Assembly (NCBI RefSeq): GCF_028476545.1
Contig: NW_026731907.1
Location: forward strand, 156,515-220,514
From: Physella acuta
Lineage: Eukaryota; Mollusca; Gastropoda; Physidae
Reading direction: 5' to 3'
Length of the DNA stretch: 64,000 nt
Part shown: positions 44,641-57,800 of the stretch, one piece after another
Position numbering within the stretch: position 1 is the stretch's first letter
Layout of the letters: every line of letters starts with the position of its first letter
Notes under the pieces: generated by a model
Database searches by the model: none
The model's input: the letters and a program-made list of their open reading frames with translations, nothing else
What the model was told of the DNA's origin: nothing
Position numbers and translations under genes: made by a program

Positions 44641-45717
44641 CTTTGTTATTTGGAGTCTGGTATTTCTGATACGGTCTGTGAATAGTCTAGAATGGTGAAG
44701 CCTGGAAATTTTGGTCCGGGGGTGGGGGGGGGGGAGAGGGATGCTAACCTAACCTAGCGGTTAGCCCCACAAGACATTGAAGACCAGATGCCCTTCACCC
44801 AAACAATTGCCGGATGTCTGGTGCCGACCACAACAGCCGCAGCATCGTTCTATTAAAGACCTTTTCCCTTCACATAAAATTGTGTTTCGACAACTGCAAG
44901 TCCCACCAAGCCTTCCATTCTGCTTGGTTCGATCAGTACAATTACCGCTAACTGTACACATCCCATCGCTAATCTCGAAACATTGAAATATATTTACCGT
45001 CTGAAGGCCGCTAGATTACAGAGCTGACTTAACTATGTTTTCGACTTAATTAGGAAGGTTAATGAATCTCGGGGAAATCTTAATCACTTAATACCAAGTT
45101 CAAAAAAAAAGATGAACTGTACTTCAACTGCCCATGAAAAGGAATATCAATACACCAAGCTTTAAATGAAAATGCCTAAGTCTTTTATTTATTTTATTTT
45201 ATTCAATTTTATTTACAAACATATTTTAAAACATTTTATTTAAATGCAAAGTAAAAAACTACTTTCTATTGTGTTTTTTTATCATAAACTGACAAATGCA
45301 TTACATAAAATAACTCAACAATCACTAATTAAAATAAAATTTAGATTAAAATTCAATTCACATAAAATTTCAAAGGGATAAAACTCACTTTAAATGATAC
45401 ATTTACCTCCCCTTAAACTCCTCGTAAATAAAAAAAAAAGCTCGTTCAATCAAAAAAAAAAAAAATTTAATATCGAAATAAAAAGGTCAATGATACTAGA
45501 ATAAAAAGCATGTGTATCACATGATCACATCAGCCACTTCCTATTACCATCCTAGCTGACAAAAACACAGCAGGTAAACAATTTTTAAAAATTCGTTTTA
45601 TGATTGATGCCATTGCTAAATATGATATCACTGATGTGAATATCGATATGTTGATATCAAAAGTGTTGAAATTACAAGTGTTGATACCGCCATGTTGATA
45701 TCACTGTTGATATTGCA

Positions 45718-45838
45718 CTAAAAGTACAGCTCCCTCTCCACGAAGCCTCCAGGGGTCCTCCTCAAGAAAAAGCGCCTCATCTCATCGTAAACAAAGATGG
45801 CGAGACAGTAAGGGATACCACACAGCCACCAGGTGAAC
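45718..45838 (-). CDS. ATP1A: ATPase coding exon 19 (989-1028): helix 10 and C-terminus
   Basis: [20 protein letters not shown] then [19 protein letters not shown] and TAG at 45720-45718. Confidence 0.97.
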
Positions 45839-48800
45839 CTAAAAATAGATGCATACGTCATAAACAAATATAGCCAAACAGTAGGGGGCACCATACAACC
45901 ACCATGTGAACCTAAAAATAGATGCATACGTCATAAACAAATAGCCATACAGTAGAGGTGACCACACAACCATGGGAATCTAAAAATAGATGCATACGTC
46001 ACAATAACATTGGCTTTTCATCCTTTTTTTTTTTTTAAATTAGTACACTTTCAGATCAGAGATGTGACAGAAGAAGTGGGGATAATGCGCGTTTATGAAT
46101 TTGGCATTAGCAGAGACAATACTCAGTTATTTGCCCACCCCACCTGTGCAGGGTGTGCTCAGGTGGTTCCACCCATGTCACCAATGTTCCCTCTAAGCTG
46201 CGCGGTTGCGCGGCCGCGCAGTAGTTTTGAGCTGCCGCGCAGTGATTTTGTAAAATAAGCATATCCTTGTATAAGACTTTTAAAACAGCGCGCACAGAAA
46301 ATACATTTTGCACACTAGCTTCCCGCCCCCCCCCCCCCCCCCCCCTAGAGGGAGATTGCATGTCACCCACACTCTGAAGTAAAGTACCATTTCGATCCTG
46401 ACGGTCCATGGTGTAGGTGGCGTAGAGTCCACCTGTTTCAGTGACCTCGGCATATAAAGAGATAGTGTGGTCCGCACTAAGTCCTTCCGCCTTTACTTTT
46501 GATAAAAAATCAGTCAGATGGACTCAGCGGCCTCGAACAGACTCGGCCACACACACTGAATTAGATATAACAGTCCAACGCTCTACCATTCGACCCCAAA
46601 CACTCGAGTAGCTATAGTTAATTGTGTAACAAACAATCCACAGTTCTCCTACCTCAAAGGTTGAAAACGTAGGGCTTGGTTCAAACCAGGACAATAGCAT
46701 AAGAAAGCAGCCAAAGCAGTTTCAAAAACTAAACCGAAATTCAAGTAGTGGTTTCTGAAATTTAAATAATATTTAGTTGGTTTTTTTATTAGAAAACTAT
46801 TTACGATGCTATTAATTTTTTTTAACCGTAGTATTGTTTCTCTTATAGGTAAATGAAGACTTGAGCCTGCTATTTGACACTTTAAAGCATTTTTTTTTTA
46901 TAATGACGTCTTGCCGTTCAATGGAGTACAGTTTCCATCAAGCCAAATAGGTCATTTTAGAACATTAAAATTGTGTTTTAAATTTTTGAGAGCGTTATGT
47001 TTAATAGTAAAAAGATATGCAAATGCACCAAGTCTTGCAAAATTATAAATAAGCAGTTAGGACAATATAGTACCATATTCATGGTTTCATTTATTGTGTG
47101 GGAAGGGGTTGGTAGTGGATAATGGATATAGATTATATATAAACTATTTCTTGGGGGGCGATGGACGTGCTCTCAGGGGGGGGGGGATGCCTGAAAGATA
47201 CTCAGGCCACATTGAGATTAAGCTGATCAGCATTTGGTAAGTGTCAGGGATAATATCAGGGACAGGTCAGGAATTAGGTTTAGGTGGGGGTCAGTGTAAG
47301 GCTTGTGATAGGATTACGGTTGATAATGTGACAATGTTAGTTGATGATGTAACATTATCAACAAACATGGTTGCGGCACTTTTACCAGAGTTTTTGAAAG
47401 TATCAAAACAGTATAAAAGTCGTTTAAAAGTATCTCTCCAATGTCAAAAGTTTTAAAAAAAAAAAAACGGAATGAAGTGACTTACTTCATGCCATGTTGG
47501 AAAATTGAAAGACGCCTCGTTTTCCTGATAACAAGGTCCGCCCACTGGACTATGACGCACGTCACGAAGTAAGCGGAGTAGCAAGTAAACTCCAGCTGCT
47601 TGCGTTGGTAGTAAGTCTGGAACGAAAACATGTTTCAACAAACAATAAGTAAGGTAATACGCCTGTACTCGGAAGGTATAGTGAAGTTAACCAATGCATT
47701 TATACATCTTAAAACACACGAGATGAAAATTTAAGATCGTAATTAATTCACAAGTAAATTTAAAATACTGAAAAAAATGAAATACTAAATTCTAAAGTTC
47801 GGGATCCAGCTGGTGTAAATATTTCTTAGAAATTCGAGACCAGTGTTTCTTCCAGACTTTTTTCTCCTGGGGGGGGGGGGTGGGGGGCGGCACTTGATAT
47901 TCTCGGGGAGGGGGGGCGGTCAATATTTTCGGGGGGGGGGGGGGCGGACACTGGTAAAAGTATATGTTTTCTATATAAACGTCATTTCGTTAGGGGGGGG
48001 CGGGGCGGTAGACTTCCTTCGGGGTGGCGGAGTCCCCCCGAAGAGATGCCTGGAAGAAACTCTGTTCGAGACAATTTAATGCCAGAGAAAGCACAGAGAA
48101 TGGAATTGTGATGCCAACGAAACTCTTTCACCAGCATTGACATAGAAACTATGTCTTTCCTGTGAATGCGACCGTAACTAATGACTGACATTCAGTTCCC
48201 TCTAAGCTGCGCGGTTGCGCGGCCGCGCAGTAGTTTTGAGCTGCCGCGCAGTCATTTTGTAAAATAAATATATCCTTGTACAGGATAAAAACACCTCGCA
48301 CACAAAATACACGTTGCAAACTAGATTTCCCACTTTGAGGAAACATTGCTCACAATGCTTGCAATACATGGGGTAAAAAGAAGATTGTATGTACCCATTC
48401 TTGTCCGTATGAATCCTTGATGTCGTTGACACCTGGGCTATCCCACCTGGCGCGGATGCCGACCAGAGTCCACATCCAGAAACCGTGCTCGGCCATCACG
48501 ATAAAATATGTGAAGAATCCGGCCGCTGCTTCCATTAACCCGATTTGAGCATAGGACGCACAGACCAACCTAGCAGGAGCAGAAAAACGTACATCACGTT
48601 ACGTTAGCTAAAAATGAATGTTGTATTGTTATATTTTAACTTCGGTTGTGTTATATAGGTAAAAAAAAATAACAGATCTGATAGATTTTTATTTTCATAA
48701 ATATTTGATTCGGGTGAACACTAATATAATTAATGCCGAGTCAGCACTTCGATAAAACGCTTTCTGGAGTTTCTTTACATGATTTTACAGATCAAATAAT

Positions 48801-51800
48801 TCATCCATAACACTGTTCTTGACAGTACCAAATACTTCAATGTTAATGTTATATTTAATGTTAACTAGTTAACTAAGTAATCTTCCCTTTTCAGACTCAA
48901 CCATCCATTTGGCAAATGAAGTAGAGTTCATATGTTACTTCACCTCGGCATATGTAGAGAAAGTGTGGTCAGCACTATGCCTAGCCGCATTATCTTTCCA
49001 TAACGTGAGTCAAGTACCCATCTGATCTGAGTGGACTCCGAGACGCCATCTAGTCCCAAGTCCGGATCGAGATCTGAACTTGAAACATTCAGGCTAGCTG
49101 TAAAGCGCTCTATCATTCGACCACCATTTTCTACAATAAGTGAACTAAATCGGATACCAAATGTGTAAACACACCGCTGAAAAACCAGAGCAACGCCTAG
49201 CCGGAATGGCGAGGGTTAAACGTAAAACAACTAGTGCGACGAAGAGATAAAATGAAAGTATCATGTTTGTACGTTACCTGTCATTCACCAGTTTGTCTTT
49301 GACTGGGTCTCTCGGTGCCCGCTTCATAATGTCCAGCTCCACCTCTTCATAAGCTAACGAGATAGCTGGCACCATATCCGTTCCCAAATTAATAAACAAC
49401 ATGGCAATGGTTCCAAGCGCCAATGGAATATCCGCCAACAGAAAGATGACGAACGGAACAAGCTCTGGAATGTTGGTGGTCAAGGAGTAGGCGATGGTTT
49501 TCTTCAAGTTGTCGAAGATCAGTCTACCCTCCTCAACACCAGTCACAATGGAAGCAAAGTTGTCGTCAAGTAAAATCATGTCTGCTGCTTGTTTGCTCAC
49601 ATCACTGCCAGCAATACCCATCGCAATTCCTGATCATTAAAAAATTGCAATTGTTTAGATAGAATTTATTCGAGACTTTAAATATGATCATAAGTTAAGC
49701 AGCAGATGTTACGCATTTCTGAATCTAGTATGTATTGTGGAAGGCCTGATAACACTGCAAGTTAATTAGTGTATTAAGACTGCTTTCTTTTCAACACTGC
49801 TTAATTGTAAGTAAAGTTAGTTTTTCCTAGCTAATATAGTTTAAGGTTGGGCTACAGGGCAAAATCGTTAGTTTTTTTGCTGACATTCTTTACACCAATT
49901 TATATACAAATATGTCCCAAAACCTTTACTTTAGGTTTCGTTATATGTCTTTCTAAATGTGTTCATAACTACATTCAGTGTATAAAATGCATGATTTGCA
50001 CTTAGGGAATAGACGGAACGCCTTGACTATCCACCATGTAGTGGCCAGTCAGGTTTACGTGATTATCTCTAGCCATTTCAATGAAAAAAATTAAGTTATT
50101 ATTTACATACCGATATCAGCCTGTTTGAGAGCGGGTGAGTCATTGACACCATCACCAGTAACAGCCACAATTTGACCCTGTCTCTGGCAGCCCTCTACGA
50201 TGATAAGTTTCTGTTGTGGTGAGGTTCGGGCAAACACAATCTCTGTATGGTTCCTCAGGACGGCATCTATCTGGGCTGGGGTCATTTCCCTCAGATCCCC
50301 ACCGTGTATGACGGCGGCCTTGGCCTCTCTGTTGATGATATAACATACGTATATAACCCAACCGATGGGAATTTTAACTATTTCATTTTAAAATAATAGT
50401 AAACATGTTGTTTCACAAGTTATTTACAGATTTTCATCCAGGCATCTCTTGGGGGGGGGGGGAGTGAGCCCCCCGTTGAAAGTCTACCCCCCCCCCCAAA
50501 CAAAATGGAATTTATATAGAAAATATATACTTTTAACAGTGTCCGCCCCCCCCCCCCCCCCCCCCGTAAGTCCGGACAACCAAAAATTTCAAAGAGCCCC
50601 CCCCCCCCACCGGAGAAAAAATTCTCGAAGAAGCACTGGTTATTTATCATAAATTCATAAATTAGTACACTACAACTTGTATTAGCCTAGATCATTGGAT
50701 ATTTCATTTGGTTCTGTGACCCCAGGAATGTCTAGTCAGCAATATATTCAGGCGCCAATGACAACGATGTCTTAAGGTCTTCAAGTTCAGAAAACAAATT
50801 CTGAGATCTTTAGATTAACAAGTATACACTACCAATTTCCAAAACCATCCCATAGTTTATGACTACTATCGTCATTTTAATTTACCTATCTTCTAGACTA
50901 CAGGTTTTCATTTCCCCAAAACATTACTTTACTAAATAGCAGTAAAGTTATATATGTTACGGTCAAAGCCCGAAGTCGGATAAAGCACGTATTGGCCGGC
51001 CAATGCGCGCATTGGCCAATATTGCGTAACATATACACAAGATAACAAGATATCCTCTCCTTACCTGGGGTCAACCTCCTCCACAGGTATCCCCCTCTCT
51101 GCTGCAATATCCTCCACTGTTTTACTCTCTGGTGAGATGATACCAACACCTACAGCTATGGCTCGGGCAGTGATTGGATGATCTCCTGTTACCATGATCA
51201 CCTGTAAACAACATGGCGGTTAACTAGAACAATTGTTTACTATTTAGTGCACACAAAGTACCTTCGAATACTTAAGTCACGGGTATTCATAAATAGCTCT
51301 AAAAAAGGATTCGTGGGTAAAAACAAAAACAAAACTTAAAATATTTTACAGCATCATTAGACACAAGGCAGAAACTTAGAAGTCTTAAGAATTCAGGGTC
51401 CCTGCACTAAAGTGAACCTGAAATTCCAAGAGAATTCCAGGAGAAAAACAATTTCAGGACATAATATAACGGACTAAAGGTGTCTAAAACAGCAATGGAA
51501 TGATAAAGCAGGAATCATGACTTCAGATAAAGATATATAAACAGGGTTTCTTTCATGCATATCTTAGGGGGATTGGGAGACACCACCCCGGTGTACGTCC
51601 ACCCAACCCACCTGAGAAAATATTCTTAAAAACACCGTGTGAACAGATTCAACATAAGAAGCGTAGTGCTCCATTGAAAGTTAGAACAAAAGACCCAAGA
51701 AGCTTGCTCATCAGATCTCACCTTGATGCCAGCATTTCTACATTTGAGAACCGCCCCTGGTACTGCAGACCGAGGTGGGTCTATCATAGACATGAGGCCG

Positions 51801-54800
51801 ACAAACCGCAGGCCTGCCACTGGGAAATTCAAATTTTCCGTGTCGAATTGATAATTTGGTGGGAACACGTCTGTGGGCAGTAGGTAATCACAGAAACCTG
51901 GGGAAACACAAAGTTGAGGATAAGACAAAAAATACACAGTATGTTGCGTTCTTTTGGCTATTTTCATCTAATTATTCATTTGATTTTATATTGGGTTATT
52001 TACTTCCAATGGTTGAACAATTAGGAGTTTATACATATAGTGTTAATAACATTAGATTATTGTTTAAGTAGAATTTGCTTTGATTGGACTTATAGATTAT
52101 GATTGAACTGTTTTAAATACTTCTGATTACATTTTAGACTAATTACGCCCAAAGGAAGTATAACTTAATCTGATTTGTATGACAAAAAACAGTTATAAGT
52201 TATTGTACATTTTGGGATAATCTCATCCAATGTCTGGGCAATTTAATGTTTAATTGAAACTAAAATTGTTCGAGTCGGTAAAGATCATGGATGCTAAACC
52301 GAAAGTCTTTGAGTTCAAACCCTCGGACAGATGAGGCTCGTTAGCTGGGGACAGCCACTCTTCTAGGAGAGACAACTCCAAAATTAAACAACTGCTGTCT
52401 TGTAGTTTGTACTTGTTTGGACAAAGGCTATGGAATCAAATCCAAAAAGAAAAGCAGGCTGTAACCGGAGTCAACGGCCTAAATGGCGCATAAACAGTTG
52501 ACACGTAACGCTTAATTGTGTTGGAGGGAATCTCTTCCAAAATTAAAATAAGAACAAAGAAGAAGAAGTTCGCTTTTCAACCTACCTAGTACTCTTTCAC
52601 CCAGACCTCCAAGATCCATGTACGCTGTGTTGAAGGCGTCCCTATAGTTATCGGTCAACTCGTATTCCTCCCCGTGCAGTAATATAGTGGAGCAGCACTC
52701 CAATATCCGTTCTGGCGCTCCTTTCATCACCAGCAGGTACTGCGTGGAGTTTTCCAGTTGGTGAATCGATACCTGTAAAATTTAATTAGTTTTCGGTTAT
52801 AATTTATTTTAATCTTTCATGATATGGGAGGTAAGAATAATTTTACAATTTTTGGTTTTCGGTCATAATTTATCTTAATCCTTCATGATATGGGAGGTAA
52901 GAATGTTTTACAGTTTTTGGTTTTTGGTCATAATTTATCTTTAATCCTTCATGATATGGGAGGGAAAAATGTTTACAGTTTTTGTTTTCGGTTATAATTT
53001 ATCTTAATCCTTCATGATATAGGAGGTAAGAATGTTTTTACAGTTTTTGTTTTCGGTTATAATTTATCTTAATCCTTCATAATATGGGAGGGAAGAATGA
53101 AAACTGTAAAAAAAATATTTTAAATTAAAAATAAAAAAGTATCTATATATATAATTCTCTTCTGGGATCAGTTAGAAAACAAGCTGCAAGCGCGCCTTTG
53201 CAGTCCCCTCTCTTCCTCTCTATCACTATCACTACCACCCCCACCCCACCCCCACATGATCTGGTGAGCGGTGTTCACTCTGTTTACATTTTACAATCAC
53301 AGAGACGGGTTTGGTGACGGCTATTAGGGGCAGATAATTTAGTTTGAAACGATTTTAAACTTAGAGGAGGTAACCTAAGAGGAGGCTGCTTTCACGTGGA
53401 AGGGGGGGGGTAGTGTTTTTAAGCAAATATTTTCAATGGCAGCATTGGTACTGTCGAATTCACAAATTATAAATTACTGAAAAGTAGAAAAAAACAACTA
53501 AATAGCGGCGTATGATACGCAGCGGGTCGGCTCGTAGTTATTAAATAACTAGAAATAAAAATCTTGCCTGAAACTTGTTGGTGGAGTTGAAAGGGATCTC
53601 CACAATTTTTTTATTACGGTTACGGTAGTCGATTACGTTCCCAATAGCAAGCTCTGTGCATTTCAAGATGGCTGACTCTGATGCATCGCCATTACATTCT
53701 CTGTAAAAACAACAATTTACAAAATGTTTGTGAAACAAGTGTCAAGGTGGGGTTTTCCTTAGACATGCTTAATTTAGTATACATTATTACAATCTTGTAA
53801 CCCTAACCTATGGATTAATTTGAAAATGAATCCTCTGCCTAATTCTAATTCTATAAGAAATTATAAAAAATATATATTACGAATATAATCTTTGTAACGA
53901 TTAACTATCTTTTAAATCAATCACAAATATATATTGTCAGCAAAATGTTACTTCAATTTGGCAGGACTGGTTTGGCAATTTTACCTTTTGAGAACCGATA
54001 CATTGTCCTGGCCACCTTTGAACTCTGCCCTATTGCACAGCATAGCAACACGTGACAGCGCCTTCCATGTTGGTTCCTCCGAGCTAAAAGTTGTAACTGG
54101 AAAAGAAAGAAAAAATCGAAAAGTTACGAAACAATATTCGTAATTTAAAATCTGGCAATAAAAGACTCTGCTTAGATTGTCAGACTTTTCTTGTCAGTTT
54201 CATCAGAAAAATTCTGGAAGAAAATTATTTTTAAAAATTAGGCTGAAAAAAAAATTAATCATGTGAAAAAAAAGTAATTTTTTTTTTTTGAAAAACATAC
54301 TGGTCTGATCGTCTCTTGTATCGGCTTCAAAAATCTGGCCATCAAACCACATGTGGGCAACCGTCATACGGTTCTGGGTCAAGGTTCCGGTCTTGTCAGA
54401 GCAGATGGTTGAGGTGGATCCCAGAGTTTCTACAGCTTCCAAGTTCTTGACCAGACAATTTTTCTTGGCCATGCGTTTGGCGGTCAGTGTCAGACAAACC
54501 TTGTAGGTATAGATTGTGACACGTCAGAGACTTGACCAAAAAACTTGTTTGACTTAAGATTTATTCTCTATCAGGAGTAGTTTAATGGTCGTTTATAAAT
54601 GACGTCACACTTATGGGAAGGGGGATTCGAACTTGGGGAAGATGCGCTAAGTCGGGAAGGAGATAGTCCTGGAAACACCACGTAGCATATGCAGCCTTAT
54701 AAAAATTGCTGCTGTTATGAAAACTATTGAAAACTGTACACCTTTGTTTAGAATTATTTATAAAGTGGTGCTGATTTAGTTGTGTCATTTAGTTTTCAGG

Positions 54801-57800
54801 AGGAGATTTTTTTTTTTTTTGAAGACAAGGGGTGGGGTATAAACTACAGGATAAATGTCTGATGTCATTTAAAAACAACCTTTAACGCTGAGTATTTTTG
54901 TAGGAATCAAAAATAGGGAATTACCGTAACAGTGACCAGTAGCCCCTCCGGAACGTTCGCCACAATGATACCAATCAAGAAGATGACCGCGTCCAGCCAG
55001 TAGTAGCCGAAGAAGAAACAGATGATGAAGAAGATGACGCCGGAGATGATGGCCACGCCGGTGATGATGTGGACGAAATGTGCCAGCTCGTTGGCGATGG
55101 GGGTGCGACCCGCTTCCAGTCCAGAGGCCAAGTTGGCAATACGGCCCATGACGGAGTCGTCTCCGGTCCGGATTACAATACCAGTAGCCGTACCTAGAGA
55201 GGAAAGTTGTCTTAGAATTAATGTTACAGATTACATTAGTTGTAGGGGACGGAGTGGTCTAGCGATAGTGAGCTGGAGTGTTAACCCGTTAGTATCGAGT
55301 TAGAATCCGGGTTCAAGTCAGTAGACCGTCCCCTGAGTCCACCCAACTCTGATGGGTACCTAACTCACGTTAGGGAAAGTAAAGGCGGCTGGGCATAGTG
55401 CTGACCACACTATCTCTTCATATGCCGAGGTCACAGAAACAAGTGAACTCTACTTCACTTGCCCTATAGACCGTCAGGTTTGAAAGGGAACTTTACTTTT
55501 TACTTACATTAGTTGTAATTGAAAATATTTGGAAAACGTAGGTACCAATAATAATTTATAAAATTCTGGAATTTTCTCCTTTACATGCCTCTAACTAAAA
55601 TGTACCCGTAAAATCACAGGCTAAATTTTGAGTGTACTCATGTGGGTTGGCCTTGACAAGGGGGGGGGGGGGCATGGCATTAGTTTTGTTGCTTTTACTT
55701 AACATTGAGAGACGAGCTTTTAGTATGCCAGATAAGGAGAAAAAAAGAGGCACGACAAAGAGGCATGACAAAGAGGCATGACAAAGAGGCATGACAAAGA
55801 GGCATGACAAAGAGGCATAACCTAGAGGCATAACCTAGAGGCATAACCTAGAGGCATAACCTAGAGGCATAAATTAGAGGCATAAATTAGAGGCATAAAT
55901 TAGAGGCATAAATTAGGCATAACCAAGAGGCAAAAACAGAGTACCACCTGAAGCATTAACGGAAATTATAAACAGATGGACAATGCATTGCCATCACAGC
56001 CGCTTTTTCTGGGCAACAAAACAATAACCATTAGCCGTAAGGTAAATGTGATTTGACTAGTAAAAATATAACAATTCTTTACCTTCAACGGCATTGGTTG
56101 AGAAGAATGCCAAATTTTTAGTCTCGAGTGGGTTGTCATGTGTGAACTCCGCGCTCCTAGACTGTGGTTCAGATTCTCCAGTCAATGATGAGTTATCTAC
56201 CTGCAACAGAGAGTTATCTTTTACTAAATTTTTATTTTTAAAAGTTCTTTTTAATTTTACAATCTAGACCAATCTACAAAAGTAACTATATTAGATCGAA
56301 TTAATGTGCATTGTTCAAATATTTTTGTAAAAGTAAATTAAAATTTTCATGGTTTTTTTCCACGTGTATAAATCATCGAATTTCTAACACCCGTTTTTTG
56401 TGGGTTTTTTAAATTAATCTTTAAAATCCGACTAAACATTTAACTCTTTAAAATGGGTGATACATTTAGTTGACCAAATTTTAACTCTCTTTAATAAGAG
56501 TGATACATACATTTGACCAAAATTTTAACTCACTTTAATAAAAGTGATACATTTGACCAAAATTTTAACTCACTTTAATAAAAGTGATACATTTGACCAA
56601 AATTTTAACTCACTTTAATAAAAGTGATACATTTGACCAAAATTTTAACTCACTTTAATATAAGTGATACATTTGACCAAAATTTTAACTCACTTTAATA
56701 AAAGTGATACATTTGACCGAAATTTTAACTCACTTTAATAAAAGTGATACATTTGACCAAAATTTTAACTCACTTTAATAAAAGTGATACATTTGACCAA
56801 ACTTTTAACTCACTTTAATAAAAGTGATACATTTGACCAAAATTTTAACTCACTTTAATAAAAGTGATACATTTGACCGAAATTTTTACTCACTTTAATA
56901 AAAGTGATACATTTATTTGACCAAACATTTAACTCACTTTAAAACCGTGGGATGATATGACCCTGATATCGGCAGGGATTCGATCCCCGAACTTCACCTC
57001 CACAACGTCGCCGACCACCAACTGCTCAGCCAAGACTGTCAGCTTCTCCCCTCCCCTGACTACCAATGCATGCTGGGAGAAAAAAAAGAAGTGTAAAAAA
57101 AAATTAAATATGTAATTCAATATAAGGGGGCGGAGTGGTCTAACGGTAGGGAGCTGGACTGCTAAGTTTCGAGTTCGAATCTGGTTTCAAGTCAGTAGAC
57201 CGTCCCTGAGTCCAGCCAACTCTGATGGGTACCTAACTAATGTTAGGGAAAGTAGAGGCGTGCATAGTGCTGACCACACTATCTCTTCATATGCCGAGGT
57301 CACAGAAACATGTGAACTCTATTTCACTTGCCCCATAGACCGTCAGGTTTGAAAGGGGGAACTTTACTTACTATATTATAAGACATAAAAAGTATGTTTT
57401 TCTTGAGCAATAAAATAGAGAAAAATTTAACTAGGGGGGGGGGGGCCTCGAAAGGGATGATGTCAAATCAAAATATAAAATCTACTGACAAAATTTCTTA
57501 TTCAGTTAAAAAAAATTATAAAATTAGGGGGAGGGGGTGACACAAAAACCGAATTATTTTTTTTTTAAGTTTTGAGCGGGTACGGTTAAACCCTCCGTTT
57601 TCGCACCGGATGACACACGACCTAGTAAGGCCACAGGAAAAAGATACTTTTAACCAGCCTACCTGTGGCACCATGTTTTTGAACGAGTCCATGATGCGCG
57701 TGCTCTTGGCCTCCTGGAAGTATGAGAAGCATCCGGTCACCATGACAACACCGGTCAGGACAATGCCCAGGTATAACTGAAAATAGAAACACACCACGTG

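Noticed and set aside
57126-57200. tRNA gene suggested by A and B box words
   Set aside because: The cloverleaf is incomplete and the sequence is the head of a SINE family found in about ten copies here.
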